This document shows, one piece after another, positions 19,861 to 27,727 of a DNA stretch of 64,000 nt (position 1 is its first letter; every line of letters begins with the position of its first letter). The notes under the pieces were generated by a model that ran no database searches, was not told where the DNA came from, and saw only the letters and a program-made list of their open reading frames with translations. A program made the position numbers and the translations under genes. Origin of the DNA: Streptomyces sp. CMB-StM0423. Lineage in GTDB: Bacteria; Actinomycetota; Actinomycetes; Streptomycetales; Streptomycetaceae. The stretch lies in contig NZ_CP025407.1 of the NCBI RefSeq assembly GCF_002847285.1, positions 1,426,001-1,490,000 on the forward strand, given 5' to 3'.

Positions 19861-20604
19861 GTCCCCCTGCCGCCGCAGGTGCCGCAGCCGCTCCTCGTCG
19901 AGGCCGAGCCCGGGGCCCAGGCCGGCGAGTTCGTCGGCGAGCGTGCCGACGTAGGTGACGGTGCTGTTGCTGATGAAGGTGACCGGGCCCTGGATCGTCT
20001 CGATGTGGTACGTGGACTGCCGCTCGCGCTCCTGGCGCAGGAACCCGGCGAGGCCGGTGCCCGCGTGGCCGCAGTCAAGACCGCGCTCGGTCAGCTCGGC
20101 CCGCCCGGTGACCACGTCCCCGTCGATGCCGTCGCCGGCGAGGCCCGGCAGCCCCGCGGCCCGTAACGAGCGGGCCGCGGCGAGGACTTCGCCGGCCCGG
20201 AGGGCGTCGCCGTGGAAGAAGACGTGGTCGGCCACGAAGAAGTCGCGGAGCAGCAGCGCCTCGTCGCCGCGGTGCTCGAACGCCCAGCGCAGCACCGCGT
20301 TCTCGGCGTACTCCTGGCGCGCCCCGGGGTCGCGGCGCTCGCGCTCAAGGCGCAGCGCGCGCCGGTGGCCCTCCGGGCGCAGGGAGGTGTCGGCGGGGGT
20401 GTGGTCGGGCCAGCGGTGGACGTCCACCAGGCCGCGGTCCGCCAGCGCGGCGATGACGGCGGAGACGCGGACGGGCGGCTTGTTCTGCTCCAGGCCGCAG
20501 GCGGCGGTGCGCACGGGCACCTCGGGGCGGTGGCCGGACTCACGCAGGAGCCACATGAGCAGGCGCGCCTCGTAGCGGTCGAGCTCCGTCCTGCCGTGTG
20601 CCAT
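19510..20604 (-). CDS. Winged-helix-like protein with out-of-frame tail
   Basis: The ATG at 20604 has AGAGG upstream. Residues 1-80 look like a helix-turn-helix module (VSAVIAALADRGLVDVHRW), residues 100-190 are helical, and residues 195-220 (YHIETIQGPVTFISNSTVTY) are a short beta section typical of the C-terminus of Streptomyces hypothetical proteins. After residue 251 (GDELR) the frame reads Arg/Pro/Thr-rich nonsense to 19510, while the true coding signal continues in another frame as the receptor remnant. The genuine protein is therefore probably about 250 residues, with its end lost to a deletion or frameshift near 19851. Function unknown. Confidence 0.5.
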   Translation of the reverse strand: MAHGRTELDRYEARLLMWLLRESGHRPEVPVRTAACGLEQNKPPVRVSAVIAALADRGLVDVHRWPDHTPADTSLRPEGHRRALRLERERRDPGARQEYAENAVLRWAFEHRGDEALLLRDFFVADHVFFHGDALRAGEVLAAARSLRAAGLPGLAGDGIDGDVVTGRAELTERGLDCGHAGTGLAGFLRQERERQSTYHIETIQGPVTFISNSTVTYVGTLADELAGLGPGLGLDEERLRHLRRQGDELRPASPPATSCGTRARRTTTSPTPATTCATRSARSTGWRTAAPPSSASWATTRARRAASPRPRGGYAGRRRTRSSTPAATPICRISSPSCPTSRSATTSTPGSASCGWRPACPRG

Positions 20605-20758
20605 CGGCGGGCAACCTCTGTTCTGCGTGCGGCGGTTGGGGGTGCGCACGAATCTACCTACGATGCCGCCCGGTCACCAGTTCGTAGCGATGCGCAGTCG
20701 CCGCACTGCGGCCGACTCGTAGCGGGACCGCGACCTGCGCGGGCGGTTCCGCGCGGTG

Positions 20759-21157
20759 TCACGGCAGCACCGCGATGCCGTCCAGCTCGACCAGCGCCTC
20801 GGTGTCCCAGAGCCGGGTGACGCCGATCAGCGCCATCGCCGGGTACGTGTCGCCGGCCAGCCGGCGCCAGATGCGGCCCAGTTCGGCGGCGTGGGCGCGG
20901 TAGTCCTCGGGGTCGGTGGCGTAGACGGTGACGCGGGTGAGGTGGGCGGGCTCCCCCGCGCAGGCGCCGAGCGCGGTGAGGAGGTTGCCGAGGGCCTGCT
21001 CGAACTGGGCGGGGAGGGTGTCGCCGACGACCCGGCCGGCGCCGTCGAGGGCGGTCTGGCCGGCGAGGAAGACGAGGGAGGAGCCGGTCGCGGTGACGGC
21101 GTGGCTGAAGCCGGAGGGGCGGGCGAGGGAGGCGGGGTTGACGCGGTGGACGGACAC
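20759..21157 (-). CDS. RidA/YjgF-family protein
   Basis: A 132-residue protein of the chorismate-mutase-like RidA fold (FLAGQTALDGAGRVVG, LTRVTVYATDPEDY, LVELDGIAVLP). RidA proteins are trimeric and hydrolyse reactive enamines/imines. The position of the catalytic Arg of E. coli RidA (FPARS...) is occupied by Met here (YPAMA), so this is a divergent subfamily with possibly different chemistry. The GTG at 21157 follows GAAGGG. It lies downstream of the acyl-CoA dehydrogenase gene, 104 bases away, and probably belongs to the aryl-CoA pathway, where amino-cyclohexene intermediates would yield enamines. Confidence 0.82.
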   Translation of the reverse strand: MSVHRVNPASLARPSGFSHAVTATGSSLVFLAGQTALDGAGRVVGDTLPAQFEQALGNLLTALGACAGEPAHLTRVTVYATDPEDYRAHAAELGRIWRRLAGDTYPAMALIGVTRLWDTEALVELDGIAVLP

Positions 21158-21175
21158 GGCGGCGGGGGTCCCTTC

Positions 21176-21211
21176 GGTGGTTCCTGCGGTGGTTCCTGCG
21201 GTGGTTCCTGC
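21176..21211. repeat. Three 12-bp tandem repeats
   Basis: GGTGGTTCCTGC is repeated three times exactly between the RidA-like gene and the acyl-CoA dehydrogenase gene. Probably slippage; no function is evident. Confidence 0.8.
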
Positions 21212-21261
21212 GGGGCTGTCGGCCGTACGGCGCCGGTGGCCCGGGCCCGTACGCCCGCGGG

Positions 21262-22440
21262 TCAACGGCGGTACAGCTCCTTGGCGATGATGCTCCGCTG
21301 CACCTCCGTCGCCCCCTCGTAGATACGCGGCGCGCGCACCTCGCGGTACAGGTGCTCCAGCAGATGCCCGGCCTCCAGCGCGCGGGCGCCGTGGATCTGC
21401 ACCGCCGCGTCGACGGCCGCCTGCGCGGTCTCCGTGGCCAGCAGCTTCGCCATCGCCGCCCGGCGGGCGACGTCCGGCGCGCCCGCGTCGTACGCCGACG
21501 CCGCCGCGTACACCAGCAGCCGGGCCGCCTCGACGCGGGTGGCCGTCTCGGCGAGGGTGTGCGCGACGGACTGCAGGTCCTTCAGCGGCCCGCCGAACGC
21601 CTCCCGCCGCCCGGCGTGGTCCAGCGCCGCGTCGAGCGCCGCCTGCGCCATGCCGACGGCGAACGCGCCGACGGAGGGGCGGAAGAGGTTGAGCGTCGCC
21701 ATCGCGGTACGGAAGCCGCCGTCGACCTCCCCGAGCACGTCGGCCGCGGTGACGGGGACGCCGTCGAAGCGCAGGGTGCCGATGGGGTGCGGGCTGAGCA
21801 TGGTGAGCGGCTCGCCGGTCAGCCCCGGGCGGCCGGCGGGCACGAGGAAGGCGGTGACGCCGCGGGCGCCGGCGTCCGGCGTGGTGCGGGCGAAGACGGT
21901 GGCGACGTCGGCCTCCGGGGCGTTGGAGATCCACTTCTTCTCGCCGGTCAGCCGCCACCGTCCCGGCCCGTCCGGCTCGGCGGCCAGCCGCAGCGCCGCG
22001 GCGTCGGAGCCCGCCTCCGGCTCGGTCAGCGCGAAGGCGGCAACCGCGCGCCCGGCCGTCACCTCCGGCAGCCAGCGCTCCCGCTGCTCCCGCGTCCCGG
22101 CCTGCACGACGGGGTACGCGCCGAGCCCCTGGAGCGCGAGCGCCGTCTCGGCCTCGGTGCACTCGCGGGCCAGCGACTCGCGCAGCAGGCAGAGCGTGAG
22201 CGCCGAGACCGGTCCTGCGGCGGGGAACACCCGGGCCAGCAGGCCGGGTTCGCCGTCGTCGCCCGGGGCGCCGAGGGCGGCGAGGAGCGGCCGGTTGACC
22301 CGGCCGGGCGTGCCCGCCTCGGCCAGCGGGCGCAGCCGCCGCGCGGCGAACGCGCGCAGCCCGGCGCACCACGCCTGGAGCCCGGGGTCGAGCGCGAAGG
22401 GCTGTGGCGGCTGCGGCTGCGACGGGTGCTCCTGCGCCAT
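21262..22440 (-). CDS. Acyl-CoA dehydrogenase
   Basis: FAD-dependent dehydrogenase of 392 residues. It has the family order: helical N-domain, FAD/substrate segment AAFALTEPEAGSDAAALR, beta-domain GEKKWISNAPEADV, and C-terminal helical domain with AVQIHGARALEAGHLLEHLYR and IYEGATEVQRSIIAKELYR. The Glu of IYEGATE is the usual catalytic-base position in many members. It is transcribed divergently from the aryl-CoA ligase across a 212-bp region and is followed by the RidA-like gene. In this context it would oxidise or aromatise-reverse a cyclic CoA thioester in a beta-oxidation-like scheme; the actual substrate is not readable. Confidence 0.92.
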   Translation of the reverse strand: MAQEHPSQPQPPQPFALDPGLQAWCAGLRAFAARRLRPLAEAGTPGRVNRPLLAALGAPGDDGEPGLLARVFPAAGPVSALTLCLLRESLARECTEAETALALQGLGAYPVVQAGTREQRERWLPEVTAGRAVAAFALTEPEAGSDAAALRLAAEPDGPGRWRLTGEKKWISNAPEADVATVFARTTPDAGARGVTAFLVPAGRPGLTGEPLTMLSPHPIGTLRFDGVPVTAADVLGEVDGGFRTAMATLNLFRPSVGAFAVGMAQAALDAALDHAGRREAFGGPLKDLQSVAHTLAETATRVEAARLLVYAAASAYDAGAPDVARRAAMAKLLATETAQAAVDAAVQIHGARALEAGHLLEHLYREVRAPRIYEGATEVQRSIIAKELYRR

Positions 22441-22585
22441 GCGGTGCTCCTCTCTCCCGGCGACCTGGCGTCCCGGGGCCGGCCGCCGGCCGGGGCGGGT
22501 GCCGGGCGCGGGGGTGGCGTCCTGTGCGCGGCAACGGCGCGTCCGGTGCGCGTACGGGCCCGGCCTGGCGGGTTATCGCGGACTG

Positions 22586-22613
22586 TTGACTGTCGTCACG
22601 CCAACGCTACGCT
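22586..22613 (+). promoter_or_regulatory. Candidate promoter of aryl-CoA ligase gene
   Basis: TTGACT (22586-22591) and TACGCT (22608-22613) are 16 bases apart, about 40 bases ahead of the ligase ATG. The conserved 14-mer at 22587-22600 overlaps the -35 element. Confidence 0.5.
22587..22600. promoter_or_regulatory. Shared operator-like 14-mer, ligase side
   Basis: TGACTGTCGTCACG is identical to 30928-30941 upstream of the enoyl-CoA hydratase gene. Its core is TGAC-TGTC-GTCA. It overlaps a promoter in a regulon-like arrangement, so it is a candidate site for the PaaX-family regulator encoded next to the ligase. Confidence 0.6.
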
Positions 22614-22652
22614 CCTTGGGGTACCGCAGGGCAGACCTAGGGGGCGTACGCC

Positions 22653-24290
22653 ATGCAGCTCAAGCCTTCCGCCCACGCCGACACCTTCGCCCGCGACCAC
22701 CTCCCGCCGCCCGGGCAGTGGCCGGACCTGGTCTTCCCGCTGCCCGGCCTGCGCTACCCCGACCGGCTCAACTGCGGCGCGGAGCTGCTCGACGCGACCG
22801 TCGAGCGGTTCGGCGCCGGCCGCCCCGCCCTGCACACCGCCGCCGGCGAGACGTGGACGTACGGCGAACTCCAGCGCCGCACCGACCGGATCGCGCACGT
22901 GCTGACCGACGACCTCGGCGTGCTGCCCGGCAACCGCGTGCTGCTGCGCGGGCCCACCACACCCTGGCTGGTGGCCTGCTGGCTGGCCGTCATGAAGGCG
23001 GGCGCGGTCGCCGTCACCGTGCTGGCCGCGCAGCGCGCGCACGAGCTGCGCGGCATCTGCGAGATCGCGCGGATACGGCACGCGCTGTGCGACGCCCGTT
23101 CGCTCGACGACCTGGCCCGCGCGGAGGTGGCGGATCTGACGGTGGTCCCGTACGGCGGCGGGGAGCCCGGCGACCTCCTGCGCCTCGCCGACGCGAGACC
23201 CGACACGTACGCGCCCGTGGAAACCTCCGCCGACGACGTCGCGCTCATCGCCTTCACCTCCGGCACCACCGGCCGGCCCAAGGGCTGCGTCCACTTCCAC
23301 CGCGACGTGCTGGCCATCGCGGACACCTTCTCCGCGCACGTGCTCAAGCCCCTCCCCGACGACGTGTTCGCGGGCAGCCCGCCGCTGGGCTTCACCTTCG
23401 GCCTCGGCGGCCTCGTGGTCTTCCCGATGCGGGCCGGCGCCTCGGCGCTGCTGCTGGAGCAGGCCGGGCCCGACCGGCTGCTGCCCGCGGTCGCGGAGCA
23501 CCGGGTGTCGGTGCTGTTCACCGCCCCGACCGCGTACCGGGCGATGCTCGACAAGCTCGGCGCGTACGACACCGGCTCGCTGCGCCGCTGCGTGTCCGCG
23601 GGCGAGAACCTGCCGGCGGCCACCTGGCAGGAGTGGCGCGAGCGCACCGGGCTGCGGATCATCAACGGCATCGGCGCCACCGAGATGCTGCACATCTTCA
23701 TCTCCGCCGCCGACGACGACGCCCGCCCGGGGACGACGGGCGTGCCGGTGCCCGGGTACGAGGCGCGGATCGTGGACGCGGCCGGGGCCGGGGTGCCGGA
23801 CGGGGAGCCGGGGCTGCTGGCGGTGCGCGGGCCCACGGGGTGCCGGTATCTGGCCGACGAGCGGCAGCGGGAGTACGTGCGGGGCGGCTGGAATCTGACC
23901 GGCGACACGTATGTGCGCGAGCCCGACGGGTACTTCCGGTATGTGGCACGTGCGGACGACATGATCATCTCGGCCGGGTACAACATCGCGGGACCCGAGG
24001 TCGAGGACGCGCTGCTGCGCCACCCGGACGTGCGGGAGGCGGCGGTGGTGGGCCGTCCGGACGCGGAGCGGGGCACGGTGGTCGTGGCGTACGCGGTGCT
24101 GCGCGAGGGCGTGGTGCGGGGGCCGGAGACGGAGGCGGCGCTGCGGGAGTTCACGAAGGGCGAGATCACGCCGTACAAGTGCCCGAAGGAGATCCTCTTC
24201 ACGGACGCGCTGCCGCGGACGCCGACCGGGAAGCTGCAGCGCTACCGGCTGCGGGAGGAGCAGGCCGGCCGGGCGGCCGGGAATCGCTAG
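22653..24290 (+). CDS. Aryl-CoA ligase, 2-aminobenzoate type
   Basis: Acyl/aryl-CoA synthetase of 545 residues. The AMP-binding P-loop reads FTSGTTGRPKGCVHFH, the A5-like motif is NGIGATEMLH, the hinge is DMIISAGYNI and the C-terminal catalytic Lys lies in RTPTGKLQRY. GIGATEMLHIFIS and the opening SAHADTFARDHLPP are typical of benzoate/2-aminobenzoate-CoA ligases. It would activate the aromatic acid with ATP and CoA in the first step of the pathway. ATG start; the PaaX-like gene begins nine bases after its stop, so the two form one mRNA. Benzoate or salicylate are alternative substrates. Confidence 0.88.
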   Translation: MQLKPSAHADTFARDHLPPPGQWPDLVFPLPGLRYPDRLNCGAELLDATVERFGAGRPALHTAAGETWTYGELQRRTDRIAHVLTDDLGVLPGNRVLLRGPTTPWLVACWLAVMKAGAVAVTVLAAQRAHELRGICEIARIRHALCDARSLDDLARAEVADLTVVPYGGGEPGDLLRLADARPDTYAPVETSADDVALIAFTSGTTGRPKGCVHFHRDVLAIADTFSAHVLKPLPDDVFAGSPPLGFTFGLGGLVVFPMRAGASALLLEQAGPDRLLPAVAEHRVSVLFTAPTAYRAMLDKLGAYDTGSLRRCVSAGENLPAATWQEWRERTGLRIINGIGATEMLHIFISAADDDARPGTTGVPVPGYEARIVDAAGAGVPDGEPGLLAVRGPTGCRYLADERQREYVRGGWNLTGDTYVREPDGYFRYVARADDMIISAGYNIAGPEVEDALLRHPDVREAAVVGRPDAERGTVVVAYAVLREGVVRGPETEAALREFTKGEITPYKCPKEILFTDALPRTPTGKLQRYRLREEQAGRAAGNR

Positions 24291-24299
24291 AGTGATCGA

Positions 24300-25172
24300 G
24301 TGCCAGCCGAACGAACCCCGCGCTCCCTGATCGTCAGCTTCTACGGCGCGTTCGGCCGCGGCGAGGACGCGGGCTCCGGGCGCGTGCCGGTGGCGGCGCT
24401 GATCCGGCTGCTGGGCGCGGTGGGCGTGGACGCGCCCGCGGTGCGCTCCGCGGTCTCCCGGCTCAAGCGGCGCGGGCTGCTGGTGCCCGTACGGCACGAA
24501 GGGGAGGCCGCGTACGCCCTGTCACCGTCCGCCCGCACCCTCCTCGACGACGGCGACCGCCGCATCTACCGCCGGGAGGCCCCGGCGGGCCCCGGCGACT
24601 GGCTGCTGGCGGTGTTCTCCGTACCTGAGCCGGAACGGCAGAAGCGCCACCTGCTGCGCTCCCGGCTGGCCCGGCTGGGCTTCGGGCAGGCGGCCCCCGG
24701 CGTGTGGATCGCCCCGGCGCATGTCGCGGAGGAGACCCGGCACACCCTGCGCCGCCTGGAACTCGCGCCGTACGTCGACCTCTTCCGCGGCGCCCACGAG
24801 GGCTTCACGCCGACGCCGGAGGCGGTGGCGCGGTGGTGGGACCTCCCGGCCACGGCGAAGCTGCACGAGGCGTTCCTGGACGCCCACGAGCCGGTGCTGG
24901 CGAGGTGGTCCGCCCGCCCGGCGGCGGAGCGGGCGGCGGAGCGGGCGGCGGAGCGGGCGGCGGAGCGGGCGGCGGGCCCGGACGCGTACCGCGACTACCT
25001 CCTGGCCCTCGACACCTGGCGCCACCTCCCCTACGCCGACCCGGGCCTGCCCGCCGAGGTCCTGCCCCCCGGCTGGCCGGGCGCCCGCGCGGCGGCGGTC
25101 TTCGCGGCCCTGGACGACCGCCTGCGAGCGCCCGCGTCGCGGTTCGTCCACGCCACCCTGCACACACCCTGA
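24300..25172 (+). CDS. PaaX-family transcriptional regulator
   Basis: Regulator of 290 residues resembling PaaX, the phenylacetyl-CoA-responsive repressor. An N-terminal winged helix (VRSAVSRLKRRGLLVPVRH) is followed by the PaaX-type middle domain (RRIYRREAPAGPGDWLLAVF, LGFGQAAPGVWIAPAH) and a helical C-terminal domain. Residues near 208-223 are four copies of Ala-Ala-Glu-Arg encoded by exact 12-bp repeats, an unusual insertion. The GTG at 24300 follows the ligase gene by nine bases. It probably senses an aryl-CoA product of the ligase and controls both outer transcription units through the shared palindromic sequence. Confidence 0.85.
   Translation: MPAERTPRSLIVSFYGAFGRGEDAGSGRVPVAALIRLLGAVGVDAPAVRSAVSRLKRRGLLVPVRHEGEAAYALSPSARTLLDDGDRRIYRREAPAGPGDWLLAVFSVPEPERQKRHLLRSRLARLGFGQAAPGVWIAPAHVAEETRHTLRRLELAPYVDLFRGAHEGFTPTPEAVARWWDLPATAKLHEAFLDAHEPVLARWSARPAAERAAERAAERAAERAAGPDAYRDYLLALDTWRHLPYADPGLPAEVLPPGWPGARAAAVFAALDDRLRAPASRFVHATLHTP
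24921..24968 (+). repeat. Four exact 12-bp repeats inside PaaX-like gene
   Basis: GCGGCGGAGCGG is repeated four times in frame and encodes a charged Ala-Ala-Glu-Arg helix. Copy number likely varies between strains. Confidence 0.85.
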
Positions 25173-25207
25173 CCGGCCGGCGGACGCGATGAGCCGCCGC
25201 CCCCGCC

Positions 25208-25244
25208 AACCCCCCGCACCGGCCGTGCCCGAATTGCGGGGGTT
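25208..25244 (+). terminator. Terminator after PaaX-like gene
   Basis: CCCCCGCA and TGCGGGGG pair perfectly around a 16-base loop, flanked by AA on the left and TT on the right, 36 bases after the regulator's stop. Confidence 0.65.
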
Positions 25245-25374
25245 CGGTGGCGTGGCGAAGATGAATCCGGTGCTGCCGCGCGTCTTCGCGGCCGCGCAGC
25301 CCTCTCGTCATGCCTCTCCGAATCGCCGGGCGGTGGTCCGCCCCGGCTGCTCCCGCGGGAAGGGAAATCCGGAC

Positions 25375-26202
25375 ATGCCGGTTTGCACGACACGCGACGG
25401 TGTCGACATCTTCTACAAGGACTGGGGCACGGGGCGCCCCGTGGTGTTCATCCACGGCTGGCCGCTGAACGGCGACGCCTGGCAGGACCAGCTCAAGGCC
25501 GTGGCCGACGCCGGCTTCCGCGGCATCGCGCACGACCGGCGGGGGCACGGACGGTCCACGCCGGTCTTCGACGGGTACGACTTCGACACCTTCGCCGACG
25601 ACCTGAACGACCTGCTCACCGAACTTGACCTGCGGGACGTCACTCTGGTGGCACATTCCATGGGCGGCGGCGAGCTGGCCCGCTACATCGGCAGGCACGG
25701 CACCGGGCGGGTCCGTTCCGCGGTGCTTCTCTCGGCGATCCCGCCGCTGATGCTCCAGGGCCCGGACAATCCCGAGGGCGTGCCGCAGAAGGTCTTCGAC
25801 GACATCAAGGCCGGGATCCTCCACGAGCGCTCGCAGTTCTGGCAAGAGACGGCCGTCGGCTTCTTCTCCGCGAACCGCGAAGGCACCAAGGCGACCCGGG
25901 GCAACCAGGACGCCTTCTGGTACATGGCCATGGCCGAGACCATCGAGGGCGGGGTCGCCTGCGTCGACGCCTTCGCGGCCACCGACTTCCACGAGGACCT
26001 CCGGAAGTTCGACGTGCCGACCCTCGTCGTCCACGGCGACGACGACCAGGTCGTGCCGATCGACGCCACCGGCCGCAAGACCGCCGAGATCGTCCGGGAC
26101 GCCGAGCTGAAGGTCTACGAGGGCGGCAGCCACGGCATCGCCCTCGTGCCGGGCTTCAAGGAGAAGTTCAACCAGGACCTGCTGGCATTCCTCCAGAAGT
26201 GA
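25375..26202 (+). CDS. Alpha/beta hydrolase, non-haem chloroperoxidase type
   Basis: A 275-residue cofactor-free hydrolase/perhydrolase. The oxyanion section is [12 protein letters not shown], the nucleophile elbow [14 protein letters not shown] (Ser), the acid in [10 protein letters not shown] and the His in GGSHGIA. Length and motifs fit the bacterial chloroperoxidase/arylesterase group. The ATG at 25375 follows GGGAAGGG. The catalase gene begins 37 bases after its stop, so the two are probably cotranscribed; a pairing of a perhydrolase-like enzyme with an H2O2-removing enzyme is sensible. Link to the flanking aryl-CoA genes is positional only. Confidence 0.88.
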   Translation: MPVCTTRDGVDIFYKDWGTGRPVVFIHGWPLNGDAWQDQLKAVADAGFRGIAHDRRGHGRSTPVFDGYDFDTFADDLNDLLTELDLRDVTLVAHSMGGGELARYIGRHGTGRVRSAVLLSAIPPLMLQGPDNPEGVPQKVFDDIKAGILHERSQFWQETAVGFFSANREGTKATRGNQDAFWYMAMAETIEGGVACVDAFAATDFHEDLRKFDVPTLVVHGDDDQVVPIDATGRKTAEIVRDAELKVYEGGSHGIALVPGFKEKFNQDLLAFLQK

Positions 26203-26239
26203 CGCCCCCGCCCCCCCACCCCCCACCCGGAGCAGCGCG

Positions 26240-27691
26240 ATGAGCGACCCGAGCAGCACCGACAACACCGGCACCCCCGTCGAGAGCGACCAGTACTCAC
26301 TCAGCGTCGGCGCCGACGGCCCGATCCTCCTCCAGGACAGCTATCTGATCGAGAAGATGGCCCAGTTCAACCGCGAGCGCGTCCCCGAGCGGGTGGTGCA
26401 CGCCAAGGGCTCGGGGGCGTACGGGACCTTCCAGGTCACGGGCGACGTCAGCGAGCTGACGAAGGCCGACGTCTTCCAGCCCGGCCGCCGCACCCGGATG
26501 CTGGCCCGCTTCTCGACCGTCGCGGGTGAGCAGGGCAGCCCCGACACCTGGCGGGACCCGCGCGGCTTCGCGCTGAAGTTCTACACCCGCGACGGCGTGT
26601 ACGACATGGTGGGCAACAACACGCCGATCTTCTTCATGCGCGACCCCAGCAAGTTCCAGGACTTCATCCGCTCGCAGAAGCGCACCCTCGACTCGAACCT
26701 GCGCGACAACGACATGCAGTGGGACTACTGGACGCTCTCGCCGGAGTCGGCGCACCAGGTGACGTACCTGATGGGCGACCGCGGCATCCCCAGGACCTAC
26801 CGGCACATGAACGGCTACAGCTCCCACACCTACCTGTGGACCAACGCCGCCGGCAAGCGCACCTGGATCAAGTACCACTTCAAGACCGACCAGGGCGTCG
26901 GGTACCTCAGCGACGCCGACGCCGCCGCGCTGGCCGGCGAGGACGCCGACTTCCACCGCCGCGACCTGGCCGAGGCCATCGCCCGCGGCGAGGCCCCGTC
27001 GTGGACGCTGTACGTGCAGGCGATCCCGTACGACGACGCGCCGGACTACCGCTTCAACATCTTCGACGTCACCAAGACCGTCCCGCACGGCGACTACCCG
27101 CTGACCGAGGTCGGCCGGATGACGCTCGACACCAACCCCGAGGACTACTTCGTCCACATCGAGCAGGCCGCCTTCGAACCCAGCAACCTGGTGCCGGGCA
27201 TCGGCCCGTCGCCGGACAAGATGCTCCAGGCCCGCCTCTTCTCCTACGCCGACACCCACCGCTACCGCATCGGCACCAACTACGCGCAACTGCCGCCCAA
27301 CCAGTCGGAGACCGAGGTCCGTTCGTACGCCAAGGACGGCGCCATGCGCTACCACCCGCCCAACGTGGCCCGCCCCTACGCGCCCAACTCCTACGGCGGC
27401 CCCGCCGCCGACGAGGAGCGCTCCAACCACCCGCCGCGCTGGACGGTGGACACCGCGGAGATGGTCCGCGCCGCCTACACCCTGCACGCGGACGACGACG
27501 ACTTCACCCAGCCGGGCACGCTGGTGCGCGACGTCCTGGACGACGCCGCCCGCGACCGCCTGGTCGGCAACGTCACCCGGCACCTGCTGAACGGCGTCAG
27601 CGAGCCCGTGCTGCAGCGCGCGGTCGCGTACTGGCGCAGCGTCGACCTGCGCACCGGCGACAGGATCGCCGCCGGCGTCCGGCAGAGCTGA
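26240..27691 (+). CDS. katA: Monofunctional haem catalase
   Basis: Small-subunit haem catalase of 483 residues, decomposing H2O2 in the cytoplasm. The distal His lies in [12 protein letters not shown], the Asn in [13 protein letters not shown], and the proximal haem Tyr in [14 protein letters not shown]. All core motifs are intact and the length is normal for clade 3. ATG start preceded by GGAGCAGCG. It lies after a hydrolase gene and converges on the flavoprotein monooxygenase gene. Peroxide from uncoupled flavin chemistry would give it a job in the aryl pathway, though katA genes are common and this is inference. Confidence 0.96.
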   Translation: MSDPSSTDNTGTPVESDQYSLSVGADGPILLQDSYLIEKMAQFNRERVPERVVHAKGSGAYGTFQVTGDVSELTKADVFQPGRRTRMLARFSTVAGEQGSPDTWRDPRGFALKFYTRDGVYDMVGNNTPIFFMRDPSKFQDFIRSQKRTLDSNLRDNDMQWDYWTLSPESAHQVTYLMGDRGIPRTYRHMNGYSSHTYLWTNAAGKRTWIKYHFKTDQGVGYLSDADAAALAGEDADFHRRDLAEAIARGEAPSWTLYVQAIPYDDAPDYRFNIFDVTKTVPHGDYPLTEVGRMTLDTNPEDYFVHIEQAAFEPSNLVPGIGPSPDKMLQARLFSYADTHRYRIGTNYAQLPPNQSETEVRSYAKDGAMRYHPPNVARPYAPNSYGGPAADEERSNHPPRWTVDTAEMVRAAYTLHADDDDFTQPGTLVRDVLDDAARDRLVGNVTRHLLNGVSEPVLQRAVAYWRSVDLRTGDRIAAGVRQS

Positions 27692-27694
27692 CGC

Positions 27695-27714
27695 GCGGGG
27701 CGCACCGGCCCCGC
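27695..27714. terminator. Hairpin between convergent katA and monooxygenase
   Basis: GCGGGGC and GCCCCGC pair perfectly around six bases, directly between the two convergent genes. Confidence 0.45.
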
Positions 27715-27727
27715 CGGCGGCCCGTGT

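Noticed and set aside
20759..22534. A 591-codon frame joining RidA to a long N-terminal extension
   Set aside because: The extension is a shadow of the acyl-CoA dehydrogenase in another frame; the RidA fold begins at the GTG at 21157.
24921..24968. The 12-bp repeats as a frameshift that breaks the PaaX-like gene
   Set aside because: The repeats keep frame (three bases times four) and coding resumes normally after them.
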